A stretch of DNA of 64,000 nt from Chloroflexota bacterium (lineage in GTDB: Bacteria > Chloroflexota > Anaerolineae > Anaerolineales > Villigracilaceae), in contig JACRBJ010000096.1 in assembly GCA_016234555.1 (NCBI GenBank), positions 1-64,000 on the forward strand, given 5' to 3'. The notes under the pieces are model-generated. The model saw only the letters and a program-made list of their open reading frames with translations, had not been told where the DNA came from and searched no databases. How positions within the stretch are numbered: position 1 is the stretch's first letter; the number at the start of each line of letters is the position of its first letter. A program made the translations under genes and the position numbers. Positions 58,283-64,000 of this stretch are shown here, piece after piece.

Positions 58283-59080
58283 ATGCAATTCGAGGTCTTC
58301 ACGCTACTTCCCGAAATCTTCCCTCCCTATCTTGACAACAGTATCATGAAGCGCGCCCGCGAGCGGGGATTGATCGATGTGCGCGTCCACAACATTCGCG
58401 ACTACACCCACGACAAACATCACACCACAGACGACACGCCCTACGGCGGTGGTGGGGGAATGGTGATGAAGCCCGAACCTGTGTTTGAGGCGATTGAAAC
58501 TGTTTTGGGATTGAACGCGCCCTTTGACCTTGCTCAAGACAATTCAGATCAGACTCCGCCCAAACCTGATTCGATCATCCCGATCATTTTGCTTACCCCG
58601 CAGGGACGAGTCTTCAACCAGAGCATCGCCCAGGAACTTTCACAGCATAAACGCATTGTCCTGCTCTGCGGACGTTACGAAGGCGTCGACGAGCGCATCC
58701 GCGAGCATTTGGTGACCGATGAAATCTCCATCGGCGATTACGTGCTGACGGGTGGCGAACTCCCCTCCCTGATTTTGATCGACGCCATCTCGCGCTTGCT
58801 TCCCGATGTTTTGGGCGACCCCACCGGCGCGGAGGACGACTCGCACGCGATGGGTTTGCTCGAATATCCGCACTACACCCGTCCGCCCGAATTTCGCGGC
58901 TGGAAAATCCCCGAAGTCCTGTTGACCGGCGCCCACGCAAAAATCGACAAATGGCGGCGCGAACAAGCGTTACTGCGGACTTTAAAGAAACGCCCCGACA
59001 TGCTCGAAAAGGCGGAACTGACAAAGGCTGATTTGAAATTCCTGAAAAATCTGGAATCTGAAGAAAGAAGCGAGAAGTGA
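58283..59080 (+). CDS. trmD: tRNA (guanine(37)-N1)-methyltransferase
   Basis: A 265-residue SPOUT methyltransferase that modifies G37 of tRNAs with SAM. Seen: FEVFTLLPEIFPPYLDNSI (about 3-21), DDTPYGGGGGMVMKPEP (about 52-68), CGRYEGVDERI (about 128-138), ISIGDYVLTGGELPSLILID (about 148-167) forming the knot, and HAMGLLEYPHYTRPPEF. Residues about 80-98 (PFDLAQDNSDQTPPKPDSI) form an extra loop; PFDLAQDN is encoded by 58520-58541, a CCTTTGACCTTGCTCAAGAC word like repeats common in environmental genomes. It is likely functional because the loop lies between secondary elements. Confidence 0.95.
   Translation: MQFEVFTLLPEIFPPYLDNSIMKRARERGLIDVRVHNIRDYTHDKHHTTDDTPYGGGGGMVMKPEPVFEAIETVLGLNAPFDLAQDNSDQTPPKPDSIIPIILLTPQGRVFNQSIAQELSQHKRIVLLCGRYEGVDERIREHLVTDEISIGDYVLTGGELPSLILIDAISRLLPDVLGDPTGAEDDSHAMGLLEYPHYTRPPEFRGWKIPEVLLTGAHAKIDKWRREQALLRTLKKRPDMLEKAELTKADLKFLKNLESEERSEK
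58520..58541. repeat. CCTTTGACCTTGCTCAAGAC word inside trmD
   Basis: Translated in frame as PFDLAQD. From memory, peptides of this type mark insertion of a dispersed CTTCGACAAGCTCAGG-like word in many metagenomic proteins. Confidence 0.55.
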
Positions 59081-59089
59081 GGCGACTTT

Positions 59090-59116
59090 CAACTCGTAAC
59101 ATGTAACTCGTATCTC
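59090..59116. repeat. AACTCGTAAC word repeat after trmD
   Basis: CAACTCGTAACATGTAACTC followed by GTATCTC; same word family as 10662-10724. It lies between trmD and the MFS gene. Confidence 0.5.
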
Positions 59117-59137
59117 ATCCCACCCACGGAGTACTCC

Positions 59138-60613
59138 ATGTCCAGACTCAACTACGGCAAGACCTTTTTGCTTGGTTTCGGCTTCTTCGGCGTCAGTGTC
59201 ATTTGGGGAGTGTATAACGCCTTTGTCCCCATCTTTCTTTCGGAAAAATTTGGGCTTGCGCCCGCCATCGTTGGAATTTTTATGACATTGGATAACATAG
59301 CGGGCTTCTTCATCCAGCCAGCCACCAGCGCCTGGTCGGACAGAGTCCGCTCCCCGCTTGGGCGGCGCATTCCCTTCATCCTCATTGGCGCGCCGATCAG
59401 CGCCTTCGCCTTTGGCTTGATCCCCGCTGCGGGTATCCTGCCGCTGTTTGTGGCATGTACCAGCACCCTGCTGTTGAGCGCCGCCGTCTGGCGCGCGCCC
59501 GTCATCGCTCTTATGCCCGACATCACTCCCTCGCAGTTCCGCTCGCAGGCAAACGGCGTGATCAACTTCATGGGGGGCATCGGTGCCATCATCGCCTTGC
59601 AGACGGGCGGCATCCTTTACAAGATGAGTCCCAACTTCCCGTTCTGGCTTGGTTCGGCGCTTGTCGTGCTGGCTGCGCTGGTTGTGTATCTGTTCATCGA
59701 GGAGCCAAAAGAATATGAAGTGCAGGGACAGGAACAGACGGGCAGCAAGGAACCCATTGCTGATTTCATCAGGAAAAGGATTTTGATTTTTGCCCTGAGT
59801 TTGTTCGTCGCGGCGTTGATTGGCTTTGGGGCAGGGACGGTTTTCCCGGAAGCACGCGCGCTAGGAAGTCAGATTGGCTTGCCGCCGTATGTTGGGTTGT
59901 CCCTGATCCTGCTGTTCGCATGGCTCATGTTTGCCTATACTTTTTACATGGCGCAGGAAGTTATCTTCGACCAGGATAAAAACGGTTTGCGGCTTTTGCT
60001 TGCCATCTTCTTCTGGTTCATCGGCTATTCTGCCGTGGATACCTTCTTCACGCTCTATGCCAAGAATCACCTCGGCTTGAACGAAGGCGACGGCGCGACC
60101 CTGCTTTCCGTGCTTCCACTGTTCTTTGTTCTGTTTTCCGTCCCGTCTGGTTTTCTCGCCGGCAGGATTGGACGCCGCACTACCATCTCGATCGGTTTGG
60201 TCACCATTTCGGTCATGCTGGTCCTGCTTTACGTCACGCCAGCCACCGCCCTGTTGACGGGCATTGCACCCCTGCCGTTGGTTGGCATTCCGCTTGTGGA
60301 GGGTGGTCCGCGCATGTTGACGCTTGCGGGTGTTTTTCTCATCGTGATGGGTATTGCCTGGGCATTCATCAACATCAATTCCCTGCCCATGGTCGTGGAC
60401 TTGACCAACGCTGCGCGCATCGGCACATATACAGGCTTGTATTATTTGTTCTCCACTCTTTCCGCCATTGTCGGTCCCATACTGAACGGCGTGGCGATCC
60501 AACTAGCGGGGAACAATTTCAACATCATCATGCTCCTTGCGCCCGTGTCCATGCTGATTGCCTTGTGGCTGATGCTCGGCGTCAAGCGCGGTGAAGCGAT
60601 TGTGGAAGGATAA
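59138..60613 (+). CDS. MFS transporter (SLC45-like sugar/cation type)
   Basis: A 491-residue major-facilitator protein with about twelve helices. N-terminal FGFFGVSVIWGVYNAFVPIFL, SAWSDRVRSPLGRRIPFILIGAP (about 65-87; the RxxGRR loop of GPH/SLC45 carriers) and VVDLTNAARIGTYTGLYYLFSTLSAI near the C-terminus fit the GPH cation symporter/SLC45 group, which moves sugars or glycosides. The substrate is unknown. It may belong with the nucleoside importer genes that follow, 37 nt downstream. Confidence 0.85.
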   Translation: MSRLNYGKTFLLGFGFFGVSVIWGVYNAFVPIFLSEKFGLAPAIVGIFMTLDNIAGFFIQPATSAWSDRVRSPLGRRIPFILIGAPISAFAFGLIPAAGILPLFVACTSTLLLSAAVWRAPVIALMPDITPSQFRSQANGVINFMGGIGAIIALQTGGILYKMSPNFPFWLGSALVVLAALVVYLFIEEPKEYEVQGQEQTGSKEPIADFIRKRILIFALSLFVAALIGFGAGTVFPEARALGSQIGLPPYVGLSLILLFAWLMFAYTFYMAQEVIFDQDKNGLRLLLAIFFWFIGYSAVDTFFTLYAKNHLGLNEGDGATLLSVLPLFFVLFSVPSGFLAGRIGRRTTISIGLVTISVMLVLLYVTPATALLTGIAPLPLVGIPLVEGGPRMLTLAGVFLIVMGIAWAFININSLPMVVDLTNAARIGTYTGLYYLFSTLSAIVGPILNGVAIQLAGNNFNIIMLLAPVSMLIALWLMLGVKRGEAIVEG

Positions 60614-60650
60614 ATGACACTTGCACCGTACGCAAGTGCAGGTGTGAAGG

Positions 60651-61655
60651 ATGAGGGATGAATTGAAAAATTGGTCGGCTTGGTTATTTCTGACGATTGT
60701 GACGCTTGGTCTTGTGTCCTGCTCGCGATCGTCAGATTGTTTTCGCGAGGATGTATTCTGCGCAGCGCTCGTAACTGATACGCAGGGCATTGACGATCAC
60801 GGCATGAACCAGGATGTCTGGGCGGGGCTGGAGCAGGCAAAGGCGGATGGAGTTGTCCGGCGCGTTGAATACATCGAGTCCATCGACTCGCGCGATTACG
60901 AAAAGAACATCAACTATTTTGTGGATTTGGGATTCGACGTGATCTTCACCGTTGGCGCCGGCATGGACGACGAAACGCTTCGCGCTGCCGACCTCAAGCC
61001 TGATTCGGTCTTCGTCGGCATGGACCAACCCCAAAGCGAATCCCGCCCGAACCTCATCCCCGTCACCTTCCCCGAAGATCGGATGGGATTCCTCGCCGGG
61101 GCGCTGGCGGCGCGAATCACCGAAACACAAATCGTCGGCGCGGTGTGCGAAACTTCAGGCATCGATTCGCAGTGGCGATATTGCGAAGGCTTCCGCGCAG
61201 GTGTGGCATTTGTCAACGAGTTGGAGGAAAAAGACGTCAAAGTGCTGGTGTCCTATCGGGATGATGGGGATCGCGAGAAACTCTTCCTTGACGAGGCTTG
61301 GGGACATGACACAGCCCTGGGTTTGATCCACCGTGGTGCGGATGTGATCTTTGCATCTGGCGGCGTGACAGGGGAGGGAGCGCTTCGCGCCGCGGCTGAG
61401 GCTGGGATTCACTCCATCGGGTCGGAATCAGGCTCGGGCGGAGTCACATCCGTTTTGGGCGATGCCAGCTTCGAAGTCCAGAAAATCCTGCGCCTCGTGG
61501 CGGAGGGAAAGACTGTGGAGGCACAGCCGGGTCGAATCCGCTACATGCCGCTTGGTCCGAAACTCCCCGAAAATTTGACGCGGGAGATGGATATGCTGCT
61601 TGCGACGCTTATGAATGGCGAGGTCAAAACGGGTGTAAAGTTTGAGAAACCTTAA
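60651..61655 (+). CDS. BMP family nucleoside-type binding lipoprotein
   Basis: A 334-residue lipoprotein of the basic membrane protein/PnrA family: signal with lipobox LVSC (Cys near 24), then AALVTDTQGIDDHGMNQDVWAGLEQA with the DxGxxDDxxxN ligand loop (about 38-63), GAGMDDETLRAAD and FPEDRMGFLAGALAA (about 140-154). These proteins bind purine nucleosides for ABC import. The linker after the Cys is very short. A second BMP gene follows; this one is more divergent and may bind another ligand or act as a sensor. Confidence 0.88.
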   Translation: MRDELKNWSAWLFLTIVTLGLVSCSRSSDCFREDVFCAALVTDTQGIDDHGMNQDVWAGLEQAKADGVVRRVEYIESIDSRDYEKNINYFVDLGFDVIFTVGAGMDDETLRAADLKPDSVFVGMDQPQSESRPNLIPVTFPEDRMGFLAGALAARITETQIVGAVCETSGIDSQWRYCEGFRAGVAFVNELEEKDVKVLVSYRDDGDREKLFLDEAWGHDTALGLIHRGADVIFASGGVTGEGALRAAAEAGIHSIGSESGSGGVTSVLGDASFEVQKILRLVAEGKTVEAQPGRIRYMPLGPKLPENLTREMDMLLATLMNGEVKTGVKFEKP

Positions 61656-61692
61656 TTCATGTTGAAATTATTTGTCAGACAATTGTTCAGGC
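61656..61692. other. AT-rich intergenic start, BMP-BMP gap
   Basis: The first part of a 134-bp gap. No hairpin terminator is obvious after the first BMP gene; the promoter signals lie in the second part. Confidence 0.35.
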
Positions 61693-61721
61693 TTGCACAA
61701 TAAAAAGTTAAGATTTATACT
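61693..61721 (+). promoter_or_regulatory. Candidate promoter of the second BMP gene
   Basis: TTGCAC (61693-61698), a 17-nt spacer and TATACT (61716-61721) in an AT-rich stretch. The spacing is ideal, the -10 matches five of six consensus bases. Confidence 0.6.
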
Positions 61722-61740
61722 TATTAAGTCATGCGGCGCT

Positions 61741-61755
61741 GTATGATAATCATAC
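61741..61755. promoter_or_regulatory. Candidate operator GTATGAT-A-ATCATAC
   Basis: A perfect hyphenated 15-bp palindrome about 19 nt after the candidate -10 and 35 nt before the ATG; a position suited to a repressor that responds to nucleosides. Function inferred. Confidence 0.5.
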
Positions 61756-61789
61756 CGCCGTAAAACCCCTAACTATCAGGAGAAGAAAA

Positions 61790-62917
61790 ATGAAGAAACT
61801 GTACTTTGTGATGGCGCTGTTGATCGTCGCTTCGATGGTCCTCACCGCCTGTGGCACCCCCGCCACTGAAGCGCCTGTCGCCACCGAAGCACCCGCGACC
61901 GAAGCGCCAGCCCCCACCGAGGCTCCCGCCACCGCAGCCCCCACCGAGGCTCCCGTCGAAATGACCAAGGTCTGCCAGGTCACCGACACCGGCGGTATCG
62001 ATGACAAGTCCTTCAATGCCACCGCCTGGAAGGGCGTCCAGGATGCGATTGCCCAATATGGCAATGTCGAAGGCAAATACCTCGAGTCGCAGCAACAGGC
62101 TGACTACGAAGTCAACCTGAACGCTTTCGCCAGCGAAGGCTGCGATCTGATCATCCCCGTGGGCTTCCTCCTTGCTGACGCCACCACTGCTGCCGCCACC
62201 GCCAACCCCGAGCAGAAGTACGCCATCATCGACGTCGACTATCTCGCCTTCCCCAATCTGCGCGGCTCCGGCTTCGCGATTGACCAGGCTACCTTCCTCA
62301 ACGGCTACCTCGCCGCTGGCATGACCAAGACCGGCAAAGTCGGTACCTACGTCGGCATTGCCTTCCCCGCCACCACCAAGTTCATGGACGGCTTCGCCCT
62401 CGGCGTTGCCTACTACAACAAGGTCAAGGGCACCGATGTCAAGGTTCTGGGCTGGGATGTCACCACCCGCCAGGGCTTGGAAGTCGGCAACTTTGAATCC
62501 ACCGATGACGGGCGCAAGATGGGCGAACAGCTCATGGACGAAGGCGCCGACATCATCATGCCGGTTGCCGGACCTGTGGGTCTTGGCACCCTGGCTGTGA
62601 TGGAAGAACGCGGTTCCGGCATGCTCATCGGCGTGGACAACGACTGGTCGCTCGCCAACCCCGACAAGGCTGACTTCATCCTCTCCAACGCCATGAAGAA
62701 CATGGACGTTTTCGTGACCGAGACCATCGGCATGGTGATCGACGGTTCCTTCAAGGGCGAAAACTGGATCGGCAACCTCGAGAACGGCGGCGTGGGTCTT
62801 ACCTACGGCTCCAAACTCGGCGACACCGTCCCCGCTGAACTAAAGGCTGAAATCGAAGCCTTGATCCCGCTGATTCAATCCGGCGAGATCGTCACCCTTC
62901 CTGAGGGCGTCTATTAA
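61790..62917 (+). CDS. BMP family ABC transporter substrate-binding lipoprotein
   Basis: A 375-residue lipoprotein: signal with lipobox LTAC (Cys21), a linker of repeated ATEAP units (about 25-57), then the nucleoside-binding domain with VTDTGGIDDKSFNATAWKGV (about 64-83), IIPVGFLLADAT, and GVDNDWSLANPDKADFILSNAMKNMDV (about 281-307). It should bind purine nucleosides or similar and hand them to the ABC transporter encoded next. AGGAG precedes the ATG. Codon use is notably C-rich at third positions compared with neighbours, which fits high expression. Confidence 0.93.
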   Translation: MKKLYFVMALLIVASMVLTACGTPATEAPVATEAPATEAPAPTEAPATAAPTEAPVEMTKVCQVTDTGGIDDKSFNATAWKGVQDAIAQYGNVEGKYLESQQQADYEVNLNAFASEGCDLIIPVGFLLADATTAAATANPEQKYAIIDVDYLAFPNLRGSGFAIDQATFLNGYLAAGMTKTGKVGTYVGIAFPATTKFMDGFALGVAYYNKVKGTDVKVLGWDVTTRQGLEVGNFESTDDGRKMGEQLMDEGADIIMPVAGPVGLGTLAVMEERGSGMLIGVDNDWSLANPDKADFILSNAMKNMDVFVTETIGMVIDGSFKGENWIGNLENGGVGLTYGSKLGDTVPAELKAEIEALIPLIQSGEIVTLPEGVY

Positions 62918-62932
62918 GATTAGTTCGGTTTG

Positions 62933-62967
62933 AAAAAAGATGCAGAGCGAAGCTCTGCATCTTTTTT
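62933..62967. terminator. Terminator after the BMP gene
   Basis: GATGCAGAGC-GAA-GCTCTGCATC (62939-62961), flanked by six A and six T, so it can act in both directions. It separates the highly expressed binding protein from the ABC genes and may set their ratio by partial read-through. Confidence 0.92.
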
Positions 62968-63082
62968 GTCTCTGTCTGCTCCCACCGGAAACTGATGAAG
63001 AATCCTTTTTCCGTGTGGTAGAATGAAAAAACCCTTCTGCCGGTGATGTTGCGCCGCAAGTTTTTCACTTTTCGAGGTGTTC

Positions 63083-64000
63083 ATGGAACCTGTTCTGGAG
63101 TTACGAGGCATCACAAAAAGATTTCCTGGCGTTTTGGCAAATGACCATATCTCACTGGATTTGATGCAGGGCGAAATCCACGCCTTGCTCGGAGAGAATG
63201 GCGCGGGAAAAACCACACTCATGAATATTTTGTACGGGTTGTATAAACCCGATGAGGGGGAGATTTTCGTCAAAGGGAGGAAGCTGATGGTCGATACGCC
63301 CAACGACGCCATCAAAGCCGGCGTGGGCATGGTCCACCAGCACTTCATGCTCATCCCGGTTTTCACGGTTACGGAAAACGTCATGCTTGGCGACGAGTAC
63401 CTGACGGCTGGCAGTTTTCTAGACCGCAAAAAGGCGGCGGCACGAATACGGGAGATTTCGCAGACATACAATTTGCAGGTCGATCCGGATGCATATGTGA
63501 AGGATTTGCCGGTGGGCATTCAACAACGGGTGGAAATCATCAAGTTATTGTTCCGAAATGCAGACATTCTAATTTTGGATGAACCAACCGCGGTGTTGAC
63601 CCCGCAGGAAGTGGACGAACTTTTCAGGATCATGAAGACTTTGGTCTCGCAGGGAAAGTCCATCATCCTGATCACGCACAAATTGCGTGAAGTGATGGAG
63701 TTCGCCGAGCGGACAACAGTCATCCGCGGCGGGAAAGTGGTTGGGACAGCCAAACAGAGTGAGACCAGTCAACTTGAGTTGGCTTCGATGATGGTGGGAC
63801 GGCAAATTGATCTGAACATCGACAAAAAGGATGCAGATCCCAAGGAAGTCGTATTGGATGTAAAAAACCTGAAGGTGTTGGATGCTCACCATCAGATTGC
63901 TGTCGAAAATGTATCGTTCGAGGTCCGCGCGGGAGAGGTCCTTGGCATTGCCGGTGTACAGGGGAACGGACAAACGGAACTGGTCCGCGCAATGACCGGG
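63083..64000 (+). CDS. Nucleoside/simple-sugar ABC transporter ATPase, partial
   Basis: The first 306 residues of a tandem ABC ATPase that runs past the window end. Domain 1 shows Walker A GENGAGKTT (about 37-45), Q-loop MVHQHFMLIP (about 84-93), signature LPVGIQQRVEI (about 139-149), Walker B ILILDEPTAVLTP (about 159-171) and switch His in ITHKL. Domain 2 begins near 255 with its own Walker A GVQGNGQTE, the degenerate form usual in this family (YufO/NupA, RbsA-like). FPGVLANDHISLD and LVNFKVLTPQE-type positions match purine nucleoside transporters. GAGGT precedes the ATG. It is the expected partner of the BMP protein upstream. Confidence 0.93.
   Translation, partial: MEPVLELRGITKRFPGVLANDHISLDLMQGEIHALLGENGAGKTTLMNILYGLYKPDEGEIFVKGRKLMVDTPNDAIKAGVGMVHQHFMLIPVFTVTENVMLGDEYLTAGSFLDRKKAAARIREISQTYNLQVDPDAYVKDLPVGIQQRVEIIKLLFRNADILILDEPTAVLTPQEVDELFRIMKTLVSQGKSIILITHKLREVMEFAERTTVIRGGKVVGTAKQSETSQLELASMMVGRQIDLNIDKKDADPKEVVLDVKNLKVLDAHHQIAVENVSFEVRAGEVLGIAGVQGNGQTELVRAMTG

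Overview
The window reads as chromosome of a Chloroflexota bacterium, most likely class Anaerolineae. This is inferred from gene content and style: Flp-type pilins, lipoproteins with Thr/Pro/Glu-rich linkers, BMP-type nucleoside-binding lipoproteins, a citramalate route to isoleucine, STAND ATPases, and very many short inverted repeats between genes. No rRNA, tRNA, CRISPR array, transposase or phage gene was seen. Both edges cut genes: a pilin on the left and an ABC transporter ATPase on the right.

Layout. 1-542: two tandem Flp/Tad pilin genes (minus). 652-4226: an SDR, two glycosyltransferases and a SpsF-like cytidylyltransferase (minus). 4444-6636: a STAND ATPase with a helical-repeat tail. 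6721-10601: lipA, a UPF0104 membrane protein and lepA (minus). 10713-14079: a two-gene unit (minus) made of a Trypco1-like small protein and a trypsin-STAND-TPR protein, which resembles predicted NTP-dependent conflict systems. 14230-27480: a complete branched-chain amino acid operon, ilvD-ilvB-ilvN-ilvC-leuA-(small ORF)-leuC-leuD-cimA-leuB-ilvE. It is preceded by a promoter, a Leu/Ile/Val-rich leader peptide and mutually exclusive antiterminator/terminator helices, and closed by a strong terminator. 27529-38948: mixed genes (P-loop ATPase, lipoproteins, radC, acylphosphatase, metallopeptidase, AEC transporter, zinc-ribbon protein, TAP-like hydrolase, HDAC-family deacetylase). 39094-57477: a long plus-strand surface-glycan region with two sulfotransferases, a fused ATP sulfurylase/APS kinase, NeuB, a NeuA-HAD fusion, SDR/epimerase genes including a LegB-like dehydratase, a sugar nucleotidyltransferase, a GT4 and two polytopic GT-C-like proteins. 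57494-64000: a phytol/dolichol-kinase-like protein, trmD, an MFS transporter, and two BMP lipoproteins followed by the ABC ATPase of a nucleoside-type importer.

How the parts work together. The ilv/leu operon makes Val, Leu and Ile, with citramalate synthase replacing threonine deaminase, and is probably controlled by translation-coupled attenuation. The glycan region appears able to activate sulfate to PAPS, transfer it, and make a CMP-activated nonulosonic acid, so a sulfated, sialic- or legionaminic-acid-like surface glycan is a reasonable inference. The most striking extra signal is the density of palindromic and word-like inverted repeats. They sit in operon gaps, contribute stop codons or abut ribosome binding sites, and in at least four genes lie inside the reading frame. 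In the trypsin-STAND gene one marks the join where the usual Walker A to Walker B spacing appears collapsed.
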